64,000 nucleotides of DNA from positions 186,001 through 250,000 of the forward strand of contig JAHIVB010000008.1 in the NCBI GenBank assembly GCA_018816905.1, written 5' to 3'. A program made the position numbers and the translations under genes. Within the stretch, counting starts at the first letter, position 1. Every line of letters begins with the position of its first letter. This DNA comes from Bacillota bacterium. GTDB taxonomy: Bacteria > Bacillota_I > Bacilli_A > Izemoplasmatales > Hujiaoplasmataceae. The notes under the pieces were generated by a model. The model was not told the DNA's origin. It did no database searches and saw nothing but the letters and a program-made list of their open reading frames with translations. Of this stretch, positions 17,080-26,551 are shown piece by piece.

Positions 17080-18054
17080 ATGATCTACGTTAATTATCCC
17101 GATAACGAAATAAGAAGACTGTCGTTTTACCTGGCAACGGAAGAATATCTTGCGACTCATTATTCCGAGGATGAGTATTTTTTCATGTGGCAAGTGAATC
17201 CAACAGTCATTTTTGGTCGCAATCAATTGATCGAGAATGAAGTCAATCTTGAGTATGTGAGAAGTCACAATATTCAGTATTATAGAAGAAAGTCCGGTGG
17301 AGGATGCGTTTACGCGGATTTTTCAAATATTATGTTCTCATTCATCACTCCAACATTTCAGAAGGATTTTGTTTTTGATACATATTTAAACCGAATCGTA
17401 TCGGCTTTAAACTCCTTGGGACTAGATACTCATTTTTCAGGAAGAAATGACATTTTAATCGGAGAACAAAAAATATCTGGGAATGCTTTTTACAGAATAG
17501 GTAATCGATCTTGTGTCCATGGAACAATGCTATATGATACTGATTTGTCCGTCATGGTCAAAGCCATTACTCCTGACAATGAAAAGTTGATTTCAAAAGG
17601 TATCGACTCCGTGCGCAAGCGCGTGACCAATTTAAAAGAGCATTTTGATCTTGATATCGAAACTTTCAAATCAGAAATGAAAAAGCGTCTTTGCGATAGT
17701 GAGATTACTTTGACAAAACAAGATTTGATTGGGATTGCTCGAATCGAAGATACCTATCTCGACCCTAGTTTCATTTATGGAAAAAATCCTGGATATACAT
17801 TGATCAAAAAAGGAAGACTTTCCGTTGGACAGATGGAAATTCGGATGGAATTAAAAAATAATATCGTAAAAAAGATGAATATGTTGGGCGACTATTTTCT
17901 GGTCGGCGACACGGATATTTTACTCGATCATTTTACGAATATCGATTTTTCAAGAGATTCTTTTTCTGTAATTCTAAAGAATATTAATTTGAAAGATTTT
18001 GTCTATAATCTGGAGGAATCGGAATTTTTAGATTTGTTATTTGAACGCATTTAG
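17080..18054 (+). CDS. lplA: Lipoate-protein ligase
   Basis: 324 residues, typical two-domain length. Key motifs are WQVNPTVIFGRNQ, YYRRKSGGGCVYADFSN (lipoyl-AMP site), GRNDILIGEQKISGNA, and the adenylate Lys region near KISGNAF. It activates free lipoate with ATP and attaches it to lipoyl domains, here most likely the GcvH protein encoded two genes downstream. It leads the glycine cleavage cluster with a 32-bp gap to gcvT, so it is probably cotranscribed. A TGATATAAT box at 18056-18064 could also give gcvT its own promoter. The two-step LipB/LipA route is not seen here. Confidence 0.95.
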   Translation: MIYVNYPDNEIRRLSFYLATEEYLATHYSEDEYFFMWQVNPTVIFGRNQLIENEVNLEYVRSHNIQYYRRKSGGGCVYADFSNIMFSFITPTFQKDFVFDTYLNRIVSALNSLGLDTHFSGRNDILIGEQKISGNAFYRIGNRSCVHGTMLYDTDLSVMVKAITPDNEKLISKGIDSVRKRVTNLKEHFDLDIETFKSEMKKRLCDSEITLTKQDLIGIARIEDTYLDPSFIYGKNPGYTLIKKGRLSVGQMEIRMELKNNIVKKMNMLGDYFLVGDTDILLDHFTNIDFSRDSFSVILKNINLKDFVYNLEESEFLDLLFERI

Positions 18055-18086
18055 TTGTGATATAATATTTCTTGAGGTGAACACGA

Positions 18087-19184
18087 ATGTCCGAAATAAA
18101 AGAAACCTGTCTTCATCCATTCCATACTGAACTTCATGCAAGAATGGAAGAATTTGCAGGTTATGACATGCCGATTGTCTACACGACAATTCAGGCAGAA
18201 CACCTCGCCGTCCGAAACGACGTCGGGATGTTCGATGTATCCCACATGGGAGAAATCGAAGTACGAGGTAAAGATGCTTTAAAGTTTGTCGATTACATTT
18301 TTACAAACGAAATTCTTTCCAAGCCTTTTGGAAAAGTAGTTTATGGATTCATGCTTTATGAGAATGGAACCATCGTTGATGATTTATTGGTATATCTAGT
18401 CAATCAAGAAAATGTCTTCCTTGTCGTCAATGCCAGCAACATCGCAAAAGATTATGCTTGGATTGTCGAACAAACAGAAGGATTCGATGTCACCATCGTC
18501 AATCTTTCCGAAGAATATTCTGAGGTAGCCGTTCAAGGACCAAATGCAGAAACTAAAATAAAAGAAGTATTTGGATTGGATTTATCCGAGTTATCATTTT
18601 TCACCTTTGGAAGATTCTTGATTAACGGAGATGAGTATTTGATTTCTCGAACAGGATATACCGGTGAAGATGGATTTGAAATTTATGGAAGCAATCTAGA
18701 CATTCCATTCATTTGGGAAAAATTGCACTTGGCAGGAGTGACCCCTTGTGGTCTCGGGTCACGAGACACACTTCGTTTTGAAGCCGCGCTTCCTTTATAC
18801 GGACATGAGATCTCCGATCAAATTTCTCCAATTTCGGCAGGTCTAAAAATTTTTGTCCGAGTTGAAGAAAAGTCTGATTTTATTGGAAAGGGTTCTCTCT
18901 TGAAAGAGATTGAACTTGGAAGCGACAAGAAAGTCGTTGGTATTGAATTGAATGAAAAAGCAATCCCAAGGCAAGGATATCCAGTTTTTATGGGTGATGA
19001 GCAAGTCGGGGTCATTACGACAGGCTACTTATCCATCAGTTTGGATAAGCCGATTGCAATGGCGTTGATTGATAAAAAAGCATCCAAGAAAGATACTCAA
19101 ATCTTTGTTGGAATTCGTAAGAAAATGGTACCTGGTTTTGTCAGAGATAAAAAATTCTTGAAGAAAAATTATAAAACTAATTAG
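18087..19184 (+). CDS. gcvT: Glycine cleavage system T protein (aminomethyltransferase)
   Basis: 365 residues, standard length. It transfers the methylene carbon from aminomethyl-lipoyl GcvH to tetrahydrofolate, releasing ammonia. Family marks are FDVSHMGEIEVRG near residue 49, SRTGYTGEDGFEIY, and GLGSRDTLRFEAALPLYGHE in the folate-binding region; the conserved Asp/Arg are present. The start at ATG 18087 has TTGAGGTGAACACGA upstream. It is followed at close spacing by gcvH, gcvPA and gcvPB. Confidence 0.97.
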   Translation: MSEIKETCLHPFHTELHARMEEFAGYDMPIVYTTIQAEHLAVRNDVGMFDVSHMGEIEVRGKDALKFVDYIFTNEILSKPFGKVVYGFMLYENGTIVDDLLVYLVNQENVFLVVNASNIAKDYAWIVEQTEGFDVTIVNLSEEYSEVAVQGPNAETKIKEVFGLDLSELSFFTFGRFLINGDEYLISRTGYTGEDGFEIYGSNLDIPFIWEKLHLAGVTPCGLGSRDTLRFEAALPLYGHEISDQISPISAGLKIFVRVEEKSDFIGKGSLLKEIELGSDKKVVGIELNEKAIPRQGYPVFMGDEQVGVITTGYLSISLDKPIAMALIDKKASKKDTQIFVGIRKKMVPGFVRDKKFLKKNYKTN

Positions 19185-19193
19185 GAGGAACTC

Positions 19194-19574
19194 ATGTCAA
19201 AAATCGTTGAAGGTCTTTTATATTCAGAAAGTCATGAATGGGTCAAAGTTGAAAGCGAAGGAATTGTCATCGTTGGAATTACCGATTATGCCCAATCACA
19301 ACTCGGTAGCGTCGTTTTCGTTGATTTGCCCGAAGCAGGAACAAAATTGCAAAGAGAAGTGGAATTCGGAGCGGTTGAAAGCGTTAAAGCGGCATCTGAT
19401 TTGATTTCGCCGGTATCTGGTGAAATCATGGAAATCAATGAAGATTTAATTGGAGAGCCTGAACTTGTCAATGAAGATGCCTTTTCTGCATGGATGTTGA
19501 AAGTTGAACTTTCCAAACCTGAAGAGTTAGACAAACTCATGTCCGCAGCACAATACGCCGAATTGATAAAGTAG
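19194..19574 (+). CDS. gcvH: Glycine cleavage system H protein
   Basis: 126 residues. The lipoyl-lysine sits in VESVKAASDL (Lys65), with the preceding SEGIVIVGITDYAQSQLGSVVFVDLPEAG pattern typical of GcvH. It carries the aminomethyl intermediate on a lipoyl arm between P, T and L proteins. The ribosome site TTAGGAGGAACTC is optimal. Lipoylation is presumably by the upstream LplA. Confidence 0.98.
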   Translation: MSKIVEGLLYSESHEWVKVESEGIVIVGITDYAQSQLGSVVFVDLPEAGTKLQREVEFGAVESVKAASDLISPVSGEIMEINEDLIGEPELVNEDAFSAWMLKVELSKPEELDKLMSAAQYAELIK

Positions 19575-19583
19575 GCAAAAACA

Positions 19584-20921
19584 GTGTTTAAATACTTTCC
19601 GCACACCATAGCGGATTTGGACGCAATGAAAAAAGTCGTCCAGATAGAGAACCTAGATGAAATGTTTGAAGACGTCCCTAAAGACGTCTTGTTTAACGAA
19701 GAGTATGAGATTCCTTCTCAAATGTCAGAAACAGAGATTCGCTCCTATTTCGCAGAAATTGCTAAATTGAACACAGAGATGACGATTTTTGGTGGCCATG
19801 GTTTTTATGATCATTATGATCCTTCCGTGATTAATGCAATCGTATCTCGTCAAGAATTTCTGACGGCCTATACTCCTTATCAACCCGAAGTTGCCCAAGG
19901 GACGCTGACCTACATTTTTGAATACCAATCAATGATTCAAACCTTGACTGGAATGGATACGTCAAACGCTTCGATGTATGATGGTTCTACTGCAACAGCC
20001 GAAGCGATGTTCATGGCCGAATCAATCACAAGAAGAAATAAATTCCTTTTGCCTCAAAACGTCAATCCTTTGATTCAAAATGTCGTCAAAACTTATGCGC
20101 ATTACAAAGGTATCGAGATTGTTATGGTTGAGATGAAAGAAGGACTCGTCGATCGCGATGACTTCATGAAAAAATGTGATGAGAGTGTCGCCGCCATCAT
20201 TGTTCAAAAACCGAATTTCTTTGGTTTGATTGAATCATTTAACGATTTAGCCGATTACATTCATAGTAAAAAGGGTATTTTAATTGAAAATGCCGATATT
20301 TCTACTTTAGGCGTATTGAAAACTCCTAAAGAAGACGGTGCTGATATTGCCGTTGGCGATTGTCAAAGTCTTGGAATGCCGGTAGCGTTCGGAGGTCCAA
20401 CCCTCGGATATATGGCTACGCTCAAGCAATATGTAAGAAAAATGCCTGGTAGAATCTGTGGAATGAGCATGGATACTGAAGGAAGAAGATCATTTGTATT
20501 GACTCTTCAAGCGCGTGAACAACATATAAGAAGAGAAAAAGCAAATTCGAATATTTGTTCTAACCAAAGTCTCATGGCTCTTTACGCGACAATCTATTTA
20601 TCTTTATTGGGCCCAATGGGGTTAAGAGAAGTGAATGAACTTAGTTATCAAGGAGCTCATTATCTATATGATCAATTGATTTCGACAGGAAAATTCAAAC
20701 CCGTTTTCCATTCTCCTTTCTTAAAGGAATTTGTTTTGGAAACCTTGATTCCTCAAGAAATGATTCAAGAAGCACTGATGAATGCCGGTATTGTAGGTGG
20801 CTTTTCGTTGAGGGACGATTATCCCGATTTTGAAAATCTAATTTCCTTTACGGTTACTGAAAAAAGAACAAAAAAAGAAATAGACAAGCTAATTAAAGTA
20901 TTGGAGGGGTTATCATGGTAA
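19584..20921 (+). CDS. gcvPA: Glycine dehydrogenase (decarboxylating) subunit 1
   Basis: 445 residues starting at GTG 19584; the protein begins FKYFPHTIADLDAMKK, as this family does, so the GTG start is right. It is the N-terminal half of a split P protein. Together with GcvPB it decarboxylates glycine using PLP and loads H protein. Family marks are GGHGFYDHYDPSVINAI, TAYTPYQPEVAQGTL, NASMYDGSTATAEA and MPGRICGMSMDTEGRRSF. The ribosome site is weak. It overlaps gcvPB by 7 bases. Confidence 0.97.
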   Translation: MFKYFPHTIADLDAMKKVVQIENLDEMFEDVPKDVLFNEEYEIPSQMSETEIRSYFAEIAKLNTEMTIFGGHGFYDHYDPSVINAIVSRQEFLTAYTPYQPEVAQGTLTYIFEYQSMIQTLTGMDTSNASMYDGSTATAEAMFMAESITRRNKFLLPQNVNPLIQNVVKTYAHYKGIEIVMVEMKEGLVDRDDFMKKCDESVAAIIVQKPNFFGLIESFNDLADYIHSKKGILIENADISTLGVLKTPKEDGADIAVGDCQSLGMPVAFGGPTLGYMATLKQYVRKMPGRICGMSMDTEGRRSFVLTLQAREQHIRREKANSNICSNQSLMALYATIYLSLLGPMGLREVNELSYQGAHYLYDQLISTGKFKPVFHSPFLKEFVLETLIPQEMIQEALMNAGIVGGFSLRDDYPDFENLISFTVTEKRTKKEIDKLIKVLEGLSW

Positions 20922-22390
20922 AAAATACACCTCTGATATTTGAAATATCTGAAAAGGGAAGAGTCGGTTACTCTCTTCCAAAGCCACTATACCCAGAATA
21001 TTCAGTCGATACGCTCGACTTCTCTTTATTGAGAGAAGAACTACCGAATCTTCCAGAAACTTCTGAACTCAACGTCATACGTCATTTTACGAATATTTCC
21101 AAACTCAATTTCGGCGTTGAAAACGGCTTTTATCCACTTGGATCTTGTACGATGAAGTACAACCCTAAAATCAATGAAGAGATCGCTTCGATGGGTATCT
21201 TCAATCGCCTCCATCCATATCAAAGTGTTTCTTCGGTTCAAGGCGTTTTGAAAATCTATGATGAATTACAAAGAATGCTATCAAACCTATCAGGACTAGA
21301 TGAGTTCAGTTTAAATCCGTATGCAGGTGCACATGGTGAATTAACTGGTTTGATGATTATGAAAAAATATCATGAGGACCGTCAGGATTTCAAAAGAACA
21401 AAGGTGTTGGTGCCCGATTCTGCACATGGAACCAATCCGGCTTCCGCAACAGTTTGCGGATTGGAATCAGTAGAAATCAAGTCCAATATTCACGGAAAAG
21501 TTGATTTAGACTCATTAAAAGCAGCTTTAAACGATGAAATTGCAGGAATCATGTTGACAAATCCAAACACTTTAGGTATTTTTGAAAGTGACATCGCTGA
21601 AATTGCGAAACTGGTTCATGAAGCAGGCGGTCTATTATACTATGACGGTGCCAACATGAATGCATTGCTTGGAGTATCCAGACCTGGCGACATGGGCTTC
21701 GATATTTGCCACATCAATTTACATAAGACATTTTCTACTCCACATGGTGGTGGTGGACCAGGATCCGGTCCGGTTGGCGTTAAGAAGCATTTAGCTCATC
21801 TTTTGCCAAATCCCCGAGTCAAGAAACAAGATGAATATTTTTACATTGAAAATTCGAAAGAAGCGATTGGACAAATTTCATCTTTCTTCGGTAATTTCAA
21901 AGTATGGCTTCGAGCTTATGTATATATTCTCACACTGGGAAAAGAGAATATTGTGAATGTAGGACCATATGCCGTTCTAAATGCAAATTATGTTAAAGAA
22001 CGACTTAAAGAAGATTATCTTCTTCCAATCAAAGGTTTCTGCATGCATGAATGTGTATTCGACGGTTTAGTAGATCAATCCACTGGTGTCAGGACACTCG
22101 ATGTCGCGAAACGAATTTTGGATTTTGGAATGCATGCACCAACGATTTACTTCCCATTACTTTTCCATCAATCGATTATGATTGAACCGACAGAAACCGA
22201 ATCTTTACTTGCGCTGAATCATTTTGTCGATGTGATGAAAAAAATCGCAGTAGAAGCAAAAGAAAACCCGGATTTAGTGAAATCAGCCCCACACACAACA
22301 CCCATTTCTAGAATTGATGAAGTGTTTGCGGCAAAAAGAATGATTCTGACATATAAAGATTATTTAGATGCACAATTAGACACCGAATAG
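20915..22390 (+). CDS. gcvPB: Glycine dehydrogenase (decarboxylating) subunit 2, PLP-binding
   Basis: 491 residues. The C-terminal half of the split P protein carries the cofactor: HINLHKTFSTPHGGGGPG includes PLP-Lys271. Other marks are YPLGSCTMKYNPKI near residue 73, PDSAHGTNPASATVCG and YYDGANMNALLG. Its ATG lies inside the end of gcvPA behind GGAGGGGTTATC, so translation is coupled and subunit ratio is balanced. Confidence 0.98.
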   Translation: MVKNTPLIFEISEKGRVGYSLPKPLYPEYSVDTLDFSLLREELPNLPETSELNVIRHFTNISKLNFGVENGFYPLGSCTMKYNPKINEEIASMGIFNRLHPYQSVSSVQGVLKIYDELQRMLSNLSGLDEFSLNPYAGAHGELTGLMIMKKYHEDRQDFKRTKVLVPDSAHGTNPASATVCGLESVEIKSNIHGKVDLDSLKAALNDEIAGIMLTNPNTLGIFESDIAEIAKLVHEAGGLLYYDGANMNALLGVSRPGDMGFDICHINLHKTFSTPHGGGGPGSGPVGVKKHLAHLLPNPRVKKQDEYFYIENSKEAIGQISSFFGNFKVWLRAYVYILTLGKENIVNVGPYAVLNANYVKERLKEDYLLPIKGFCMHECVFDGLVDQSTGVRTLDVAKRILDFGMHAPTIYFPLLFHQSIMIEPTETESLLALNHFVDVMKKIAVEAKENPDLVKSAPHTTPISRIDEVFAAKRMILTYKDYLDAQLDTE

Positions 22391-22401
22391 GGGGAAATGT
22401 T

Positions 22402-23133
22402 ATGAGTATTACAGCTGGATTTGGAATAGGCATTGTAGACATTGTCATTGTATTAGCAGTCATCATCTTTGCGATACTAGGATGGAAACATGGATTTTTA
22501 GTTAAAATTGTTGAAATGGCTTCAGGCATCTTTGGACTTCTTGCTTCAATCATACTTGCGAGACCATTTTCGACGGTTCTTGACAAATGGATTGGGGAAC
22601 CCATTGGACAGAAAATCACTGAATACCTGTTATCTCGAACAGATTTGTTTTCAGGTACGCTCAACGAGACCAATGTTCGAGCGGCATTTGAAGGGATGAG
22701 TTTACCGACCTTTATGGTTGATTGGATTGTCCAAAGCATCGATTTTAATCAACTGACGATTACGATTGTCGATGCTATTACACCTGTGATCAAATCTCTT
22801 GCCTTACTTGTCATCGCTTTCTTGGTTCTTTTCTTTGGATCAATGGTTGTATTCTTTATCCTGAAGTTACTCGCAAAAATGATAACCTCGATTCCAATCA
22901 TCAAACAAGTAGACAAGATTCTAGGAGTATTGTTCGGTCTGTTAAAGATATCCGCAATCGTCTATATCTTATTGTTTGTTTTGGCATTACTTATCACGAT
23001 ACCGGCAATCAACGATTTAATCGGTCCTTTCTTAATCAGCGACATGGCGCTCCAGGATCCGGATCAATTTAGGCTATCAAAATGGCTGTACAATAACAAT
23101 ATATTGCAACAGCTCATTAATTTCTTTATCTAA
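22402..23133 (+). CDS. CvpA family membrane protein
   Basis: 243 residues with about four TM helices. The first (IVDIVIVLAVIIFAILGWKHG, then FLVKIVEMASGIFGLLASIILA) has the D...GWkrG..k pattern of the colicin V production protein family. The biochemical role of CvpA is poorly defined. It is the last gene of the gcv cluster, 11 bp after gcvPB with its own GGGGGAAAT site, and is followed by a terminator. Its link to glycine cleavage is positional only. Confidence 0.85.
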   Translation: MSITAGFGIGIVDIVIVLAVIIFAILGWKHGFLVKIVEMASGIFGLLASIILARPFSTVLDKWIGEPIGQKITEYLLSRTDLFSGTLNETNVRAAFEGMSLPTFMVDWIVQSIDFNQLTITIVDAITPVIKSLALLVIAFLVLFFGSMVVFFILKLLAKMITSIPIIKQVDKILGVLFGLLKISAIVYILLFVLALLITIPAINDLIGPFLISDMALQDPDQFRLSKWLYNNNILQQLINFFI

Positions 23134-23142
23134 AATACAATC

Positions 23143-23186
23143 AAACTCTCGCTAACCTTCATTTGAAGAAAGCGAGAGTTTTTTCT
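23143..23186 (+). terminator. Terminator of the gcv operon
   Basis: AAACTCTCGCT (23143-23153) pairs with AGCGAGAGTTT (23171-23181), then T-rich sequence. The next 135 bp up to the ispG terminator contain no gene that I can see. Confidence 0.9.
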
Positions 23187-23321
23187 TTTTAATATATAGT
23201 CTATTATAGAAGATAAGAACCTATTTCAATAATTGTAGGTCATCTCGTCATCAATTTCTCGACTGTGAATAGATATTCATTGTATTGATGTGGCCTTTCT
23301 CCTATGAATCCATGTAATAAA

Positions 23322-23357
23322 AAAATGTAAGAAGCGCGCTGCGACTTCTTACATTTT
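23322..23357. terminator. Terminator downstream of ispG
   Basis: AAAATGTAAGAAG (23322-23334) pairs perfectly with CTTCTTACATTTT (23345-23357). The A run on the left gives a U tract on the minus strand, ending ispG. Confidence 0.88.
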
Positions 23358-23365
23358 GTTTACCA

Positions 23366-24421
23366 CTAAGGTTTTTGATATTCGAGGACGGCTTTCTTTA
23401 GAGTAGAGACTAAATCTTCCTGTTTTACCTTCTTCACGATGATGCCGTCGATGTAAAGCAGGGCTTCCTTCTTGCCACCGGCGATTGCGATGTTCGCTTC
23501 CTTGGCTTCACCTGGACCGTTGACGGCACAGCCCATAATTGCGACAGTGAGATCTTTATCAATTCCTTCAAGAAACTCTTCGATTTCACGCGCAATCGGA
23601 ATCATATCGTATTCTATTCTTCCACAAGTGGGACAGCTGATAAGTCTTGGTTTTTTATATAAACCGAAATTTTGAAGAATTTCTTTCGCAACCTTGATTT
23701 CATCGACCGGATCTGCAGTGAGAGATACTCTAATCGTTGATCCAATCCCTTCACTCAAAAGAATTCCAAGTCCAATTGAAGACCGAATCGTACCACTAAA
23801 AGTGGTTCCAGCTTCGGTAATACCCAGATGAAGAGGATAAGGAAATTCATTGGACGCAAGTCGGTAGGCATCGACTGTCATCATCATATCGGTTGATTTC
23901 AGTGAAATGACGATATCATGAAAATCAAGTTTTTCAAGAATTTCAACATGGTACCTTGCACTCTCTACCATTGCTTCAGCGGTAGGATGTCCGTACTTGT
24001 CCAAAATATGTTTTTCAAGAGAACCTGAATTGACACCGATACGAATTGGGATATGTTTTTCCTTACATGCCAAAACAACTTCACGGATACGTTCTTCATT
24101 TCCGATGTTCCCCGGATTGATTCTAATTTTGTCTACTCCCTGACGTATGGCCTCCAACGCGAGACGATAGTCGAAATGGATGTCAGCAACGAGGGGCAAA
24201 TGAATCAGTTTTTTGATTTTTGAAATGGCTTTCGCATCTTCCATGTCAAGAACTGCAACTCTGACAATCTCGCATCCAGCAGCTTCCAAAGCCTGAATTT
24301 GCTTAATCGTCTCGTCCACATTCTTAGTTTTTGTATTTGTCATCGATTGGATGGAGACTCTATTGTTTCCACCCATCTGGATATTGCCTACATAGATTTT
24401 TTTTGTTTTTGTTCGTTCCAT
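23366..24421 (-). CDS. ispG: 4-hydroxy-3-methylbut-2-enyl diphosphate synthase
   Basis: About 351 residues, the short bacterial form. It catalyses the penultimate reductive step of the MEP isoprenoid pathway using a [4Fe-4S] cluster. Fe-S ligands are in LISCPTCGR and [23 protein letters not shown]-terminal TIM-barrel motifs include [20 protein letters not shown] and [12 protein letters not shown]. The longest frame begins at GTG 24430 inside GAGGTGATG; ATG 24419-24421 has correct spacing. Single gene, terminated at 23322-23357. Confidence 0.96.
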   Translation of the reverse strand: MERTKTKKIYVGNIQMGGNNRVSIQSMTNTKTKNVDETIKQIQALEAAGCEIVRVAVLDMEDAKAISKIKKLIHLPLVADIHFDYRLALEAIRQGVDKIRINPGNIGNEERIREVVLACKEKHIPIRIGVNSGSLEKHILDKYGHPTAEAMVESARYHVEILEKLDFHDIVISLKSTDMMMTVDAYRLASNEFPYPLHLGITEAGTTFSGTIRSSIGLGILLSEGIGSTIRVSLTADPVDEIKVAKEILQNFGLYKKPRLISCPTCGRIEYDMIPIAREIEEFLEGIDKDLTVAIMGCAVNGPGEAKEANIAIAGGKKEALLYIDGIIVKKVKQEDLVSTLKKAVLEYQKP

Positions 24422-24484
24422 TTCCATCACCTCTTTCTATTATATCGTATCTTTGTTATAATGGGTCTTGGAAAGAGGGATTTT

Positions 24485-25048
24485 ATGAAAGAAATGAAGG
24501 AAGCATTAAGTCAAATCATGTCAATCTTAGAAAAAGAGAAGGTATCTTGCCATATTGGCGGAAGCCTGCTTTTGCTTGCGAACGGGATCCAAACTGAGGT
24601 TCATGACATCGATTTGCTTTTCAAAGGAGAGGACTTTCTAAAAGTCTTTGACTTGTTTTCTTCTTATTTGATTGAAACCATCCCACCAAAAGGCGATTAC
24701 CTGACAAAAGAACTGATGAAAATTAGATACCTAGGCGTTGATTTTGATTTGATTTTCGATTTTTCCTTTATCTCGAACGGGAAAATCTATACCTATCCAT
24801 TTGAAGATTTACGAAGCTACATTCAAATGGATTGGGAAGGCTCAAAGTATCGTTTTTCAAGACTTGAGGAATGGTTTTTAATCTATAGACTACTTCCAAA
24901 CAGAGAACCCAAAGTCAAAATGATTAGAGATCATTTTCATAAGACCAAAGGATTTGATTCTACCTATTTGAGCGGTTTATTACAAAGAAATCTGCCTGAA
25001 TTCGTTCGTAATGAAATTGAACTACTACTAAAAGACTGCGCTAAGTAG
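24485..25048 (+). CDS. Small nucleotidyltransferase-like protein
   Basis: 187 residues from ATG 24485 behind AAAGAGGGATTTT; a frame opening further left runs antisense inside ispG and is not used. CHIGGSLLLLANGIQTEVHDIDLLF has the GGS and DxD pattern of the minimal nucleotidyltransferase fold, and a third acidic site may be VDFDLIF. A TATAAT at 24457-24462 precedes it. The target (antitoxin-type AMPylation, nucleotide or sugar) cannot be deduced. No partner HEPN or toxin gene is adjacent. Confidence 0.75.
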   Translation: MKEMKEALSQIMSILEKEKVSCHIGGSLLLLANGIQTEVHDIDLLFKGEDFLKVFDLFSSYLIETIPPKGDYLTKELMKIRYLGVDFDLIFDFSFISNGKIYTYPFEDLRSYIQMDWEGSKYRFSRLEEWFLIYRLLPNREPKVKMIRDHFHKTKGFDSTYLSGLLQRNLPEFVRNEIELLLKDCAK

Positions 25049-25057
25049 TCTTTTTTT
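25030..25057 (+). terminator. Terminator overlapping the nucleotidyltransferase gene end
   Basis: AAAAGACT (25030-25037) pairs with AGTCTTTT (25047-25054), then T run. Confidence 0.8.
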
Positions 25058-25062
25058 GCGAT

Positions 25063-25091
25063 TTGATGTCGGCAATTAAATATGATATAAT
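25063..25091 (+). promoter_or_regulatory. Promoter of the aminomutase gene
   Basis: TTGATG (25063-25068), 17 bp, TATAAT (25086-25091), 50 bases before ATG 25142. Confidence 0.7.
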
Positions 25092-25141
25092 GAAGTTGGA
25101 AACATGCTGATTAAGGACAAATCGGCATAAAGGAGGTTGTT

Positions 25142-26410
25142 ATGAATTTAAACAAAAGAGAGATTGCGCTTGAACGTGCAAGCGTCTTGAAGATGCGAAT
25201 CAAGGATTACTTGGACGCACGGGAGCATATCCAAAGAGGACTGCTACTAACCGATGAAATCCGAAAAAGACAAGTTGAAATCATGAAATTGCTCTCTGCG
25301 ACTTCAGAAGAGTTCGCCGATTGGCACTGGCAACTTCGAAACAGAATCAGAGACGTTGAAACCTTACATAAGTTTCTCCCTTTAACGGAGAAAGAAATCG
25401 AAGAGATTAAAGAAGTATCAAAAGTTTACAGGTGGGCTATATCTCCTTATTACTTGTCTCTCATTGACCCAGAAGACATTTATTCTCCCATCAAACTGCT
25501 TGCAGTTCCGAGTTCGTTTGAACTCGGAGACCACATTCATACACTAGATCCGATGGCAGAAGAATTCACAAACCCTGCCGGAGCAATCACCAGAAGATAT
25601 CCGGATAGACTTATCATCAATGTGACTAATGAGTGTGCGATGTATTGCCGTCATTGCCAGAGAAGAAGAAATATTGGAGATGTCGACCGAATGTCTCCCC
25701 AAAAACAGATTCAAGAATCGATAGATTACATTAGGGACAATCCTGAAATCAGAGATGTTCTTCTAACCGGAGGAGATCCTTTAACCATGGGGAATCAGGC
25801 GCTCGAATGGATTTTGTCGGAACTCAGGAAAATCGAACATGTCGAAATCATCCGAATCGGATCGAGAACGCCAGTGACTATGCCCATGAGAATCACTGAC
25901 AAACTTGTCTCCATGTTGAAAAAGTATCATCCACTTTATCTAAACACCCACTTCAATCATCCTATGGAAGTGACACGCGAGGCGAAAATCGCTTGCGAAA
26001 AACTTTCGAACGCAGGAATTATTCTTGGAAACCAAGCGGTATTGCTCAATGGCATCAACAATGACAAATTCGTGATGAGATGTCTTAATCAGGAACTATT
26101 GAAAATCAGGGTTCGTCCCTATTATCTTTTCCATGCGAAACATGTGAGAGGTACCATGCATTTCAATACCTCGATTGACGATGGAATTGAAATCATGGAA
26201 TACTTAAGAGGCTATACTTCCGGTCTTGCGATTCCTTACTACATCGTCAATGCGCCGTTGGGAAAGGGAAAGACGCCGATAATGCCTGAATACATCATTT
26301 CTAGAGGCAAGAATTCCTTTACTCTCAGAACTTGGGAAGGAGAGGTGATTGTTTATGAAAATCATCCCTCGATGCCTATTCTTGAAATGATTAAGAAAAA
26401 GCATAAATAG
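25142..26410 (+). CDS. eam: Radical-SAM aminomutase of the KamA family, probably glutamate 2,3-aminomutase
   Basis: 422 residues. The radical SAM motif CAMYCRHC places cluster cysteines at 165, 169 and 172; PLP-Lys377 lies in APLGKGKTP. In lysine 2,3-aminomutase two aspartates (Asp293 and Asp330 of the Clostridium enzyme) bind the lysine side-chain amine. Here the aligned positions are Lys333 (in FHAKHVRGTMHF) and Asn370 (in IVNAPLGKGK). Lys and Asn at these sites are characteristic of glutamate 2,3-aminomutase, which makes beta-glutamate, a compatible solute. The alignment was done by eye. The ribosome site AAAGGAGG is optimal and the gene is monocistronic. A lysine enzyme is less likely. 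Confidence 0.85.
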   Translation: MNLNKREIALERASVLKMRIKDYLDAREHIQRGLLLTDEIRKRQVEIMKLLSATSEEFADWHWQLRNRIRDVETLHKFLPLTEKEIEEIKEVSKVYRWAISPYYLSLIDPEDIYSPIKLLAVPSSFELGDHIHTLDPMAEEFTNPAGAITRRYPDRLIINVTNECAMYCRHCQRRRNIGDVDRMSPQKQIQESIDYIRDNPEIRDVLLTGGDPLTMGNQALEWILSELRKIEHVEIIRIGSRTPVTMPMRITDKLVSMLKKYHPLYLNTHFNHPMEVTREAKIACEKLSNAGIILGNQAVLLNGINNDKFVMRCLNQELLKIRVRPYYLFHAKHVRGTMHFNTSIDDGIEIMEYLRGYTSGLAIPYYIVNAPLGKGKTPIMPEYIISRGKNSFTLRTWEGEVIVYENHPSMPILEMIKKKHK

Positions 26411-26432
26411 AGTCATAAATTCAGAAAAAAAG

Positions 26433-26473
26433 AAAACACAGACTAAAATCAATGATTTTGTTCTGTGTTTTTA
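26433..26473 (+). terminator. Terminator after the aminomutase gene
   Basis: AAAACACAGA (26433-26442) pairs with TCTGTGTTTT (26462-26471), with an inner AAAATCA/TGATTTT stem and a following T run. Confidence 0.9.
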
Positions 26474-26551
26474 TTTAGGAAGTTCTGTATTATGTTCCAA
26501 TTAATGTTATAATACGGTGAACAATATTATAGTCTAATAAGGGGAATTTAT

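Noticed and set aside
24299-24484. Upstream extension of the nucleotidyltransferase-like frame
   Set aside because: It runs antisense within ispG and across the intergenic promoter; ATG 24485 has the ribosome site.
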